Source: Falciphora oryzae
Lineage: Eukaryota > Ascomycota > Sordariomycetes > Magnaporthales > Magnaporthaceae
Reading direction: 5' to 3'
DNA: 64,000 nucleotides
Assembly: GCA_000733355.1 (NCBI GenBank)
Contig: JNVV01000014.1
Location: forward strand, 434,001-498,000
The notes beneath the pieces were generated by a model. That model did no database searches, was not told where the DNA came from, and worked only from the letters and a program-made list of their open reading frames with translations. Positions 33,716 through 45,285 of the stretch are shown here, one piece after another (position 1 is the first letter of the stretch; the number at the start of each line of letters is the position of its first letter). The position numbers and the translations under genes were made by a program.

Positions 33716-36601
33716 CTAGTAGGCGGGGATGTCGTTGATGTCGTCAGGGTCTGTCAGGGGAGAAGGTGGGGCATGTCGGTGGTTAGCAGGTGAAGCCAAG
33801 AAACTTTGCGTAGGGAACACATACCTTGGCCATGAACCCTGATGTGGTCCTTTACAGCGCCGGCCCGATGCTGGACCGAGTCCAGCGCCGGCTGGAGGGC
33901 GGCGAACACGGCGGGGCTGCGGCGGGCGGCGGTGTGGAGGGCCTTGGCGGCCAGGTGGAAGCGGCTCACGCCGTTGGTGAGCATCATGTCGAACGGCGTC
34001 GTGGTCGTGCCCTCCTCCTGGTACCCCTGCACGTCCAGGCGGGCCGTGTTCTCGCGCGCGAACAGCAGGCCCCGGAGCTCGGTCGCGTAGCCGTGGTAGT
34101 TGAAGAGGACGGGCCGGTCGGCGGTGAAGAGGGACACGAAGGCCTCGCGGGAGAGCGCGTGCGGGTGGCTGCCCTCGGACGACAGGACCATCAGGTCCGT
34201 CACGTTGACCACGCGCACCGCCAGGTCCGGGCACACCTCGGCCAGGAGCGCAGCGGCCGTCACCACCTCGAGGGTGACCTCGACGCCGATGCCGCAGAGG
34301 ATCACGTCCGGGTCGTGGGTGGAGGCGGTCCGGCTGTGGAGGTTCTGGCCAGTTTGCGACGACGCAAAGTGCCAGATGCTCGCGCCGTCCCGGCAGTGCG
34401 CCTCGGCCTCGTCCGGGGTCAGGTACACCTGCGTGGGCTGCTTGGAGTCGACGATCAGGTTGACGTAGTTCTTGGAGTTGACGCAGTGGTGGAGCGTGCT
34501 CAGGAAGCAGTTGGTGTCGGGCGGCAGGTAGACTCGTGCGGCCTCGGGCTTGAGGTTGAGGACGGCGCCGATGAAGGAGGGGTTCTGGTGCGAGAAGCCA
34601 TTGTGCTCCTGGCGCGCCCAGGTGCTCGTCTCGATGTAGTTGATGCTCGGCAGGTCGCCCCTCCACGAAATGGCGCGTCCGATCTTGGTGAACTTGGAGT
34701 ATTGGACCATCATTGTGTGAACGATTCCCAGGAACGACTCGTAGCTGGGGAAGATAGCGACGCCGCCGGTGAGAGTGTATCCCTGCATGAAGCCTTGGCA
34801 CTGGTGCTCCGACAGCGTCTCGATGACACGTCCGCCGTGGGCCCGCGAGGAACCGTCCCATTGGAAGTTGCGCTGCGTGTGGTCTAGCACGGCGTTGAGC
34901 TTGTTGCTTTCGAGCTCGTCCGGGCTGAAGATGCGGACCTGCGTAGGATTGCACAGAAGAAGGTTGTCCAGGAACTGCCCGCCGGCCTGCATGGAGCTCT
35001 GGCTGCTACCACAGTCCACCGCGAACGGGCGCCAGTCGACAGGTTGCAGGTCAGTCTCAGGAGCGTTTGCGAGGGGTATCTGGCCGAGCATTTTCGCGTC
35101 CTCCTTGGGCAAGGTCTTGAGGATCCTCTTGCTCGGACTGCCGTTCACGACCACCTTGTTGAATTCGTAGGCAGACAGCCATTTCCGTAGCTCTCCAAGG
35201 TGCGTCGCATCTTGGCCGGCCTTGGGAAGCGGGACTTGGTGAGAGTGGAACGAGCCTTCGACAAACTTTTCGTCGACCTCCTTTGGTCCAGACCAGCCCT
35301 GTTTCGGGGGTTAGCAAGTCACAATCTTTTTCTGCGCGTGTAGATACCAAAAGGTGGGAGACACTCGGAAGACAGGGGAAGAACCAACCTTGGGGGTTCG
35401 CAGCACAATCATGGGCCAGCGCGGCTTGACACTGCTGAATCCGCGGCGCGCCTGATACTGGATACCCCTGATTTCGGACATGGCCCATTCTAGAGCAGTG
35501 AACAGGTCATTGTTGATGTCGGAGAGATCGGACACGATGCGGACTTGGTAGCCGTAGCCGGTGAAAAGGCAGATGATCTCCTTGTCGTCCATGCAGCCAA
35601 AGATAGTGCGTTCGCTGATCTTGAAGCCGTTGAGGTGCAAGATGGGCAGGACAGCGCCGGACTCTGCGGGGTCAAGGTATTTGATAGAGTGCCAGGCTGT
35701 GGCGGTAGGGCCGGTCTCAGCTTCGCCGTCGCCAACAACGCAGGCCACGATCAGGTCGGGCTTGTCCATGACGGCGCCAAAGGAGACAGAGAGGGCATAG
35801 CCCAGCTCGCCACCCTCGTGAATTGCGCCCGGTGTCTCGGCGTTAATGTGGCTGCGAGAGTTTTGGGTCAGTTGTTCTGGTCTACGCCGCTGATCAGAAG
35901 AAGATGCGATCTTGACAGTGAACATACCTAGGAAAGCCACCAGGAACTGAAAACCTGGTGATGAGGTTGCGCAGACCCTCGTCGCTGCGCGGGTACTCAT
36001 TCGGGTAGAACTTCTCGAGCGATCCCTCGAGCCACAGCGCGGCGAGGGCGGCGGGGGCGCCATGACCGGGGCCGATGACTTGGATCATATCGACATCATG
36101 GTTACGGATCACAAGGTTCAGGTGCGACCAGATGAGAATAAGTCCGGGGCATGTTCCCCAGTGTCCTGTGGAAGGTTGGTCACTGGGCCTGGATGACTAG
36201 AGCAGAAGTGTCTTTCTGTCAAGCGCGTCCGCTTTGACGAGGGAGGGGGGATACGCGTGGCTTACCCAGCAGACGAGGCTTGATGTGCTCAAAGGTGAGC
36301 TCGGACTCAAGGAGGACATTGTCGCGGAGGAAGATCATGGCTATAGTTGGCGACCAGGGTGCAAATTGTCAGTCATTGAAACCGTAGATAGTCGGGGATG
36401 GGGGCTGCGTGGGCCGAGGCGAAGAACCAGGAACATACCGGCGGCGATGTAGCAGGCGGCGCGCTGGAACTCTCTGACACCAGCGAGGTCCTCGTCGGAA
36501 AGCTGCATCCGCTGGAGGTGGACTCCCAGAGCCATCACATGGTCTGGGAGGTGCGACGGCAGAGGCGCCGGGTTGGGGCGGTCGATCTCTTGGGACGGCA
36601 T
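33716..36601 (-). CDS. XFP: Phosphoketolase (xylulose-5-phosphate / fructose-6-phosphate)
   Basis: Six exons, 36601-36439, 36340-36266, 36165-35928, 35851-35389, 35298-33825 and 33750-33716. All are GT-AG with the frame kept, giving 815 residues, the usual length. The enzyme is thiamine-diphosphate-dependent and splits xylulose-5-P with phosphate into acetyl-phosphate and glyceraldehyde-3-P in the cytosol. Visible family blocks are IKPRLLGHWGTCPG, IGPGHGAPAALAALWLEGS, HINAETPGAIHEGGELGYA, the ThDP motif VVGDGEAETGP running to HLNGFK, TLTGGVAIFPSYESF and ETSTWARQEHNGFSHQNP. The C-terminus DHIRVHGQ|DPDDINDIPAY matches fungal enzymes. Fungal copies are often held to be of bacterial origin and sometimes lie beside acetate kinase; no acetate kinase is seen here. 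A strong hairpin follows the stop. Confidence 0.96.
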
Positions 36602-37875
36602 CTTCACGAAGGGTGCCGGGTGTTCTTGGGAGGATAAAAGGCTGGTGGCAGTGGTAGTGGAAAAAGTCTCTTTGTATAAGAGACGGGTCGGCGTCAGCGA
36701 TGCGGGGCAGGGACGAGCAGGGGGGCAGAACCGGAGGCAGACGGATGCTGAAGAAAGGCGGGGTCGGGGCCAGCTTCTACCTGATATACCTATGTACCGG
36801 AGCCAGACTGCTTCTTTAAGATATGTGCTACACGCCCGTCAGTCCCGAGTCCAAGGGCAGCAGGGGGTTAAGGGAGAGGTTGTAGCGAGAAAGCCTACGA
36901 GGAGGGAATACTTGTCTCGTTACAAAGGGTTCCTCATGCAACGGGGTGTGGTATAGTAACTTGCTCTAATGATAAGTAAAGCTATATATTCTTGCCAGCC
37001 AGCTTGTTCCTGCTCCTTGCCACACTCCCGATGCGTCCTAACATGCGGCTCTGTGGAGGGGTGTCGCGTCGTCAGGCTTTGGATATGGTGACGTCACCAC
37101 GTGCTGCTAGCCCACCACTACCGTGCCAAAACTCCATAGACAACCATACCCGAACGAACCGACCTTTTTTGGCCTAGGGAGCCTGCAGTCCAAGCAGCGC
37201 GAATTGGAAAATTGGCTAACACCACAGACCGGTGATGGGCAGGGAACAGCTCAGCAGTGACAGACCACGCCAGCGGCCCCCGGGTACTCGCAAAGGCGGC
37301 AATGAATTGATCTAACCGAGACTGCCAACATGCCTGAACCTGCCTGTGTGGTTGTGTCTGGGTGGCCGACCCCGCGTTAGGGTGTTGCCGTCGGTAGGCA
37401 TAAGGAAATGGGCGACAAGAGACACAACTTGGTCCTCTAGGTACCCAGGTAGCCGGCTCTCCATCCAAACCTTACATTGCCGGCTCGGGCTCGGGCTACT
37501 CCCATGAAGCGTAGATAAGCCACTCCCGAACAAACTTATGTCATTCTGGCTGAGGACCGTTCTCGGGGACGACCTAGTAGCTCGTTCGGTAATTCTTTCA
37601 AGATCCTCCTGCCTTAAACTCAACCCAAATCTGGGAGAACCAACGGTTGATAGAGAGGCTTCAGAGGCGTCAGCGATGTTTCAGTGGATGTGCGTGTATA
37701 GGCGATTAGCGAGATTGATCACTGTTGGGAAGGACTGATGCAGAATATCCCGCCATCGAGGAAAATTTAAGGAAGGGAAGGGTAAACACGGCGTCACGAG
37801 CACCAGCGGCAAATGTACCAGCTCGTTCACGGCATGTCCAGAGCAAGAACCAACCCATCGGTAGCATACTCCCTG
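36602..37875. other. Intergenic with a sugar-transporter-like fossil
   Basis: The left part is the phosphoketolase promoter. The middle has a 45-codon minus-strand fragment resembling a sugar transporter. Nothing else is recognisable. Confidence 0.45.
37172..37306 (-). pseudogene. Fragment resembling an MFS sugar transporter (helix 10-11 region)
   Basis: The minus strand reads FIAAFASTRGPLAWSVTAEL followed by FPAHHRSVVLANFP. The pattern F-A-S-x-x-G-P-x-x-W and E-x-F-P-x-x-x-R is characteristic of the conserved loop of MFS sugar/proton symporters. No flanking exons continue it in phase. It is either a fossil or a coincidence, and confidence is low. Confidence 0.3.
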
Positions 37876-38742
37876 CTAGTCCCTCCCCGGCACGTCAAAT
37901 ATATCCGCGAATGGGTCCCAGTCCGGGTCCTCGTGCCAGTCGTACTCCATCAGGTTCGCAACCCGTGTAGCGTTGGCCTTGCCGTAGACCTTGGCGACGA
38001 AGCCGAGCGTGGCGTCGATGCCGGCCGAGATGCCCGAGCTGGTCCACACGTTGCCGTCCTCGACCCAGCGCGCGCGGGGCACCCACTTGACTGTTCCGGC
38101 CCAGGGTGCCGTGGTCTCGGCCCACGAGTTCTTGTTGGTGGTGGCACGCCGGCCATCGAGCAGGCCGGCCTTGGCCGCGAAGGTGGCGCCTGTGCAGATG
38201 GTGATGAGGTGGCGTAGCCGCGGGTACGTGTCCTTGACGAACTGCACTAGCTCCGTCATGTAGGGTGACCGCGTTCCTAGGCCGCCCGGGATGATGAGAA
38301 CCTCGAGGCCCGGCGGGGCATTGGCGAATGTGTGTGTCGGCGCGATGCGAGGGTACTGGTTTATACATTGATCCGTCAGTTTCCAGGCTTTCCCGCGGTG
38401 TCTTCTTCTTTTCGCAAGAGCTTGCACGAAGGAGATGTGTGGCTGGAAACGTACAACGTTTGAGTTTGTTGGGTTCATCGCTGCCATCAGCGGCTCCGTA
38501 GTGACGAGGTCCATGGACTCGGCAATGATGGGGGTGTCGACGCGGTGAAGCTTTGCCAGCATGGCAAGCACCTGGAGCGGACCGAAGAGATCCAGCGGCT
38601 CAAAGGCGCGGAAGGCGACTATTCCGTATCTTTGCGGGAGTTCTGCGTCGGCTGGATAGCTGCAGGTGACCCGCGTCAAGACGCTGGCCCAAAAACATAT
38701 CTGCAAGGCCGAGGACAGGATACGGGTGGGTGAGGCGACCAT
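37876..38742 (-). CDS. DJ-1/PfpI-family protein with a signal peptide
   Basis: Two exons, 38742-38455 and 38355-37876, giving 255 residues. The N-terminus is hydrophobic (ILSSALQICFWASVLTRVTC), a likely secretion signal. The mature protein starts a DJ-1 fold: RYGIVAFRAFEPLDLFGPLQ, MAAMNPTNSNV|YPRIAPTHTF, LEVLIIPGGLGTRSPYM, and the nucleophile elbow HLITICTGATFAAKAGLLDG. The cysteine in ICTGA is the expected catalytic residue. Relatives include isonitrile hydratases and the DJ-1/ThiJ group; the substrate is unknown. The 99-nt intron is a multiple of three and has no stop, so an unspliced 288-residue form would also be in frame. The spliced version restores the usual spacing and is preferred. 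Confidence 0.85.
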   Translation of the reverse strand: MVASPTRILSSALQICFWASVLTRVTCSYPADAELPQRYGIVAFRAFEPLDLFGPLQVLAMLAKLHRVDTPIIAESMDLVTTEPLMAAMNPTNSNVVRFQPHISFVQALAKRRRHRGKAWKLTDQCINQYPRIAPTHTFANAPPGLEVLIIPGGLGTRSPYMTELVQFVKDTYPRLRHLITICTGATFAAKAGLLDGRRATTNKNSWAETTAPWAGTVKWVPRARWVEDGNVWTSSGISAGIDATLGFVAKVYGKANATRVANLMEYDWHEDPDWDPFADIFDVPGRD

Positions 38743-41700
38743 TGCTCAACCATGTTTTCTTGGGCTATATACAACGATGGAAGTAGAAATGCTGAAGCCG
38801 TCGAGTAGGGGCAGGAGAGGGGCCTGTAGGTACTACTGGATGATGCTCCTTGCTCCCCGAGCAGCCTAGATTCTGGACGGTAGCCTGTTAAGAAGGATGA
38901 CGGAGAGAGGGAGAGGCATGTTGAGCTCGGGACGAGTAGCGATGGCTGGTTCGATCCACCTATATACCGTGGGGTGGGATGACTCCTAGGGTCGGGAGTC
39001 ACTTAGTCTATGGAAACTTGCGCAAGATAACAGGCTGAGCATGACGTGGGAGCTGGTCTCGGACACGGGACAGTCCGAATCTATTGCGACCTGGCACCTA
39101 GACGGAAAAACTCTCCTAGTCCCTGCGCGTGGTGAGGGGGAGTTGCAGGAGTTAGCACGGATTCACGCGGAAAAAAAGCAGAGGATCATCAAGAGAGGAG
39201 GGCCGGGGGATCTCAACTCACCAGTCATAGGATCACGGGGCTTAGTCGCTTGCTTGCGGTGTGGTTCCGGGCAGAATCCCAATAGGCAGTGTGGTTTCCA
39301 GAGATTCTGGGGAATGCTGAATAGCATCGGTTTCTACTAGGCTCTAGGTATTGGAGAGGCGCAGAATCGGAGCGAGAGGCTCCAGCTTCCGCAAGTAGAC
39401 AAGGGGCTCGGCACGGGCGGTCATGAGTGGCCGCATGCCCGCGATCGTCTTGGCAGGAGGGAGCAGACTTTGCTGGGTGAGTTGGTTTGCGCGCTTTTCC
39501 CCCCGCACTGCAAGACTTGGCTTCTTCGATACGGTAGGCAATTGTTGACGACCTGACCGTCTAGGTACGCACTTGGTAGTCCCCTAGCCGTAAAGGCAGC
39601 CGATGCCAGTCAACGTAAACAAGCAGATCCATAGGCTCCAAATACGTTCTTGGCTGTCCAGGTTGGACCAGTTCCTTGGCAGCACACCTAACCGGTCCAC
39701 GGACGACATGCGGATATTGGCAAGTATCAGCGAGGTGTAACGTGGTTCACAAGCGAGTGGACCACACAAGCGAGTGGGCCACTTCCAAATCCCATACTAA
39801 ACGCCGTTTCCGACCCCCTTGCTATATCGACCAATTTTTATCCAAATTAGCTAAAATTTGTTATAGTGACTCTCAATTATAAAATTGAATTTTTGTAATT
39901 TTCTTAAATTTTTAGCACTAAATCGGGTTAGATGCACTAATTTAACCCCTGTAAAACCTAGATTTTTAAATAACTAACCCAATTTAGTAATAAAAATTAA
40001 AGAAAAAATTTAAAAATTCAATTTTATAATTAAAAGCCGGTATGCCAAAATTTAATCGATTTGGATAAAAATTGGTCGATTTAGCAAGGGGGTCGGAAAC
40101 GGCGTTTAGTATGGGATTTGGAAGTGGCCCACTCGCTTGTGTGGTCCACTCGCTTGTGAACCACGTTAATTATAGTTGGAGATCTGATTCGACCCGGTAG
40201 CCTCCGGACCAAGATCGCTCGTTTTACACCTCTCTGAAAACGCAGCAGCCTCCAGTCCGGATTTCCTCGGGCCAATCACATACCGTGCCGCCGCGGCCGC
40301 CGCGGCCGCAAGCTCGAGTTCATTGTGCTGACTCTCGGGGGTGGAGCTGGCATGATCGCTGTGGCTGGAGCGGTCAGTACCGTCCTGGGGTAGGGGTACT
40401 GCGGGGAACGAGGTTAGTGCCCACCTGCGGCTGGTCTTAGCGCTGCCAGGTGCGATACGAATCACTGCTGCTGTTTGGCCGGGCCCTTGCCATGAAGGAC
40501 TGCATGCGGCACTGATGAGTAGTTGCGTTGCATTGGGAGGGCCGCGGGACTCAGACTGCCGTGTGTGCCGAGTACAGAGAAGAAGCCCTGGATGCGGGGA
40601 TCACGACGCACACTGGGCGGCCGTTGTCGATGCATGGAGGGATGCCGGAATTTGCCGTCGAGCTGCACAGAAGGGAAAATAGGAAGGGGTTCGCTGCGCT
40701 GCATGCTGACGCCTAGGCTGATAGAGTCTGAAGTCTATTCCTGCTGTCGGTCCTCAACGATGACATGGACGCTTCCCCAGTGGTCCACCGGCCTGGCCCA
40801 GACTCAAATACTGCTCCCTACCGGGCCAAGGCTCCCCATCTAGCAATGCGTATATGCGACATGTATTTGGACACACGCCAACATAAGGCGCTGTGGATAT
40901 TGAGATCTTGTGCTCAGGTCAGCGCCGCCTTGCGCCCATGGCGGCACGCGACAGACGGAAAGGCGGGAGGGGCAGTGGCACCAACAGGAAAACGCACTCG
41001 GGACTTTTCCTCAGCCGCGGGGAACAACCCTGGACGAAAAGGCGGCAGCCATTGGCTGCGTCGTCTATCGCCGCCCACTGGCGACGCCCCGCTTGTCGAG
41101 CTGCGAAAGTGCATGACTAAGCCCTGATTCGAGCCCAGACTTCCAGAACGAATCGCCTGATCAGACGGCCGGCATTGCTTGAGTTCAGGTCCCAATGAAT
41201 CTGCGACGGCTGGCGATTCCCGTCGTCTCGCGCGCCGATAATTAAACCCTATTTGCCCCCCTCTCCCGAACGCATGCCGGAGCCCCAACGACGCCGTCCT
41301 TGTCATCGCGTGGCGCCCGCCTTCTCCACGTGCGCATCTGCGGCGTCCCATCTCCTGCGCTGGACCTTCGAGAAACACCAGTAATCGCCTGATTACAAAC
41401 CACCCGCAGTGCGGGAGCGAAGAACAGTCACCAGGGAGCGCACGCAGGGTCGCGCCAAGCCTGGAGCAAAGCCCATTGCTGTGCCTTGGAGCCCCACCTC
41501 GCTGCTCCCAAGTCACCCTGTGCTGTCCGGTCCGATAAAAAGCCTCGCGCTGCTGTTGCGCGCCGCCGTCTGCCGTGCTGTCTCCGCAGCGCGCGCACCT
41601 ACAGCACTACCTTCCTCTCTCTCCATCGGCGCCTCTCTGCCGCCCGATATCGGTTGGCGCAAGGCGGCTCCCCGAGGCCTTGGCGCACGACCCTCCTGCT

Positions 41701-42011
41701 GGGTCGCCGCAGTCAGTCGGCTTGGTCGATAGAAGCCCACAGGACGAGCCTGCACTGCCTCCGGGCAGCCATCAGTCGTGGACGGCAACGGCGACAGCCT
41801 GCTCGACCCACCCCACCGCGCAGACCGCGGGGACCCGAGGGCCCGGTTACTCGCCCTCAGGAGCCATCTAGTTTTCAGTCCCCCTTGTTCGTGCCATTCC
41901 CGAAGGTCCATCCCAGACATACCAGTCTGTACCTACCTACTTGCGGGATCTCGATTACTCTTGCATCAATCGTTTCCGCGCCTGCAAGTCCGCCTCGGGG
42001 TTTGACAAGCC
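38743..42011. other. 3.3-kb intergenic region carrying a MITE-like element
   Basis: Left of the element, minus-strand frames at 39584-39769 (RMSSVDRLGVLPRNWSNLD) and 39344-39541 look mildly coding but are short. To the right, 40166-40465 (-) is Ala-rich. The sequence from about 41400 to 42011 is GC- and C/T-rich and is probably promoter and leader of the zinc-cluster gene (GATAAAAAG near 41535). No complete gene. Confidence 0.45.
39740..40166. mobile_element. Foldback/MITE element with 108-bp terminal inverted repeats and TA duplication
   Basis: The left terminal repeat 39740-39847 and right terminal repeat 40059-40166 match at 107 of 108 positions in inverted orientation, beginning ACGTGGTTCACAAGCGAGTGG. 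Both ends are flanked by TA (39738-39739 and 40167-40168), the target duplication of Tc1/mariner-type insertion. A 13-bp motif CACAAGCGAGTGG is repeated directly inside each terminus. The inner 211 bp are very AT-rich and themselves loosely palindromic (TTATAAAATTGAATTTTT on both arms). There is no transposase frame, so it would be non-autonomous. Confidence 0.88.
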
Positions 42012-45000
42012 ATGACCGAGGCCATGTCACTGCCTGCGACGCAATTTGGCGCCCAGCCTGCCTCCGGAATCCGGAAGAAGTTCGCGACGCCCCCGGTCAA
42101 GATCGCCTGCCTAGCATGGTATGTGCAGAACCCTTCCCTGGCCTAAGCCTCCTGCCAGCGACCACGCTGTGGATGGCGTCAGGCCATATTGACGCCGAGG
42201 TCGAGGGCGCGAGGCTGCTGTGGCCTGATCACGGGATTTGAAAACGTTGTTTGATTAGAGTTTATCGGCTGACCGCCAAACCCGATTCTTCAGCCGAGCC
42301 TCGCGGACTCGATGCGACGGAGGCCATCCATGCGCAAGCGTATGCTGCCCCTTTTCACTCCTAGGCCTCTTGAGCCTTTCTTTGCCGGCTTTGTGCTCTC
42401 CGCATGGGTGTCTGGCTAACACGCTGGGACAGTGCCAATCAAAAGCTCGAGAATGTGTTTACAAGCCCAGCAAGCGGGGCGGCGCGCGCGTGCGCAGAAA
42501 GCCAAGGCCCGAGAACGATGAGCTGAAAGCGCAGATGGTGCCTCCAGAGCCGGTCGAGGTGTTCCAGGAACGTAAGTATTCGCTGGGCACTCGCCGAGGG
42601 TCGCCTTCCTCGGCGAAACGCGAAGACATATGCTGACTGCAAGCGTCTCGGTGCGATACAGCAATAGCTGTCCAGAACTACATCGACCCCGGCGCCGGGC
42701 TGAAGCAGCTGGGCGACTGGTATCAGGATAGCGACTTCATTTTCGACAGTCTCTTCATGAATGGCCTACAGACCGACTACCTCGACGCCAACACCACCAT
42801 GAGTGCTGTCGAAACCCCACCCGCCGCTCCGGCACAGCCGATTCCCATAGTCCGCACCTACAGGGATGATGCTGCAATGTAAGTGTGCCCTATCGCCCAA
42901 AGACACCCGCCATTCCGGTCAACTGGAGACGCTAACCTAGACTACCTAAACAGCTTGGAGGCGTACTACATCTTCATCCACCCCTATTTTCCCGTACTCC
43001 CGCCTCCTAGCGGCATACCGCTGGACAACTTCGTCCCGCGTTTGCAGAACCACCAGCCGAGCGAGTTTGACGAAGGTGGTGACTATGAGCCGACATCACC
43101 CATCGCGCTCGCCATCTCGGCCGTCCTGGCTCTGATACCTTGCGCCAACGACACCAACCACGCCGCCCACGAGTCGGTACTTTTTCGCCGGGGCTATGCA
43201 CAGTTCCTGGCTCAGGCGGCCGTCGAGACCATCGAGGCCGAGTCCGAGATCCCAGAGTCTTCCACTCTGCCGCACGCTGTTCTTTCGTCCGAGCAGAGCT
43301 TCTCGCAGGACGACTTCTCCGACAGGCCACCCTTCCACCCGGGCTTGCCTCGCCAGCTCGAGAGCATCGTAGCTCTCAACATTCTGAGCGTCTACGAGTA
43401 TGCCCAGCGCGGGAATCTGAAGAAGATGCAGAGCCGTGCTGGACAGGCTCTGGTCAGCGCCATGGCACTTGCCATCCACGAAAACACGGAAGAAGACTCC
43501 TTCACCGAGGCGAGACGGAGGGTATGGTGGATGACTGTAAGCCTCAATTGCCCATCGTCGCCCATCGTCGCCCATCGTCGCCTTCATTTTCAATACTCCC
43601 ATCTAACATCTTGTCCGCCCAGTACATGTGTGTCTGCCAAGGGGCCATTGTGAGCAATGTGGTAAGCAGTCTGCCCGTGAAAGTCTGGACCTGGAAATAC
43701 CCGCTCACATAGCATCCAGCAACCGACATTTGCTGCCTTCTCGCCAAGCTTCACGGCAAAGTTCCCTTCAGTCCAGGCTGATCCAGAGGCAAGTACCGGG
43801 CCCGGTGATTCGGGCGCGGATATTATCCCTGCGCCAACACTAGGAAAATTGCGTGCTAACACCGTCTACTGCGACCCCCACAGGCCTTCACAGCGTACAT
43901 CACTGCCCAGCAGGCTATCCTGACCGCGACCGAGTTTGTGATCGACCTCAACAAAACCATGAAGGCCAACGGTGACATGAACAGGGTTTACAACAAGATG
44001 GTTGAGCTTGAGGCCAGGCTCGAACCATTACTGGCCAAGTCCGAAACATGGGACCTGAGATCGCCGATCACTCTAACCGTCGAGCCGAGCGAGGAAGTAG
44101 TTGGTCGTTCTCTAAGGTGTATGGCTCGGATAAAACTGAACAGGTATGTCTGCTCCCCTTCCCTGATCGTGGCCTGGTTGGCCTGTCACTTGTCCAGGTG
44201 GCCGCACATGGCTGACACCGTCCCCCACCCACGCCAGTGCCCGGATAAAGCTCCACCGGTACTGCGCCTTCTTTGACATACCTGTTTTCACGGCCAAGCA
44301 CTGCGACCTCAAGGGCAAGGATTCTCTCGCCGAGGAACTAGACCAGGAGCTGCGCCAGCTGTCGAGCTGCACATGTTCCTTGTTCACATCCCCGGCGGCA
44401 ACGGGCGGGTCTTCCGCCTCCACATCGAGTGGTGGTGGTAATGGCGGCGGAAGCGGCAGCAGAAGCCACCACTCGTCCTCTTCGCCACGGTCAGATGGAG
44501 GGGCCAGTGGTAGTGTTACCAGTAACACGACAACGGCGTCCTCGACAGCGGCTACGCCCTTTACTTCGTTCCCTTTCAGCAGCCATACGTCGGCTAAGAT
44601 CTGTCTACGCTCTGCGCTCAACATCGCAGGCGACTTTGACACGCTGCCGTATCCGAACCCCTCGGCCATGGCTGTCCCGCCCTTTGGCCTTCCCGATGGG
44701 GCTGTGATGGCGGGTAATGGAAGTGTTAGCAGCCCACTGGGAGTTGGCGCCGCCAATGGGAACCATGGCGCTGGCGCGCCCAGCATCCCATGGCTCCTCT
44801 CGCCCACCTCGACCATCCCTGCGCCGCGCACCATGCCCTCCTTCGCGTGCTGCGCCATGCAGTGCGCTTACGCGCTGCTGATGGTGCACCAGAAGACCAA
44901 GACGCTGAACACGTATCAGCAGCAGCAGCAGACGGCGTACATCAGCAACACCGGAGCAGATAGCCTAAACGGTAATGGCGGAGTGGGAGGGGGCCCCCTG

Positions 45001-45285
45001 GCAGCAGCAGCGGGGAGCGGCGGGCAGCAACCGCCCGGTCTGGTCGGCAACCTGGTCGCCCGACTGAACCAGGGGCTGATGAGTATACTGGGCACGCTGG
45101 ACAACTACGCGGTGGCGTCTGAGGCCCTGGGTGGCATGAGAGGTGAGCTCCGGGCTGTTCCTTCCCGTCGTGGTGTGATGCGTCCCCCATCTCGATCTCT
45201 CTCCCTGCCCTGGTAACATGCACACTGTCATAGGCTGTGGTCAGAGAAGAGGAGGGACAACGCGGACGGACTAATCGGCGCATGA
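42012..45285 (+). CDS. Zn(II)2Cys6 transcription factor with fungal regulatory domain
   Basis: Ten exons: 42012-42118, 42294-42339, 42433-42571, 42662-42878, 42954-43536, 43623-43661, 43720-43788, 43884-44143, 44238-45142, 45245-45285; 801 residues. The zinc cluster (about 34-57) is assembled across two introns: CLA|CRASRTRCDGGHPCAS|CQSKARECVY, spacing CX2CX6CX5CX2CX6C. The basic linker SKRGGARVRRK follows. The fungal-specific (XlnR-type) domain includes LEAYYIFIHPYFPVLPP, LPRQLESIVALNILSVYEYA, EARRRVWWMT|YMCVCQGA and SARIKLHRYCAFFDIPVF. A Gly/Ser/Thr-rich insert and a polyQ run (YQQQQQTA) lie near the C-terminus. The intron after exon 7 uses a GC donor (GCAAGT). The last acceptor is uncertain; I chose GTCAG at 45244, giving EKRRDNADGLIGA. 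The target genes are unknown. Confidence 0.85.
43551..43582. repeat. Decamer tandem repeat inside an intron
   Basis: Just over three copies of CCCATCGTCG in the fifth intron (43537-43622) of the zinc-cluster gene. Confidence 0.9.

Noticed and set aside
33826..34887. 353-codon plus-strand frame within the phosphoketolase locus
   Set aside because: Antisense shadow of an unambiguous phosphoketolase exon.
38947..38960. GGTTCGATCCACC, resembling a tRNA B box
   Set aside because: No A box at the right distance, and the flanks do not fold into acceptor and anticodon arms.
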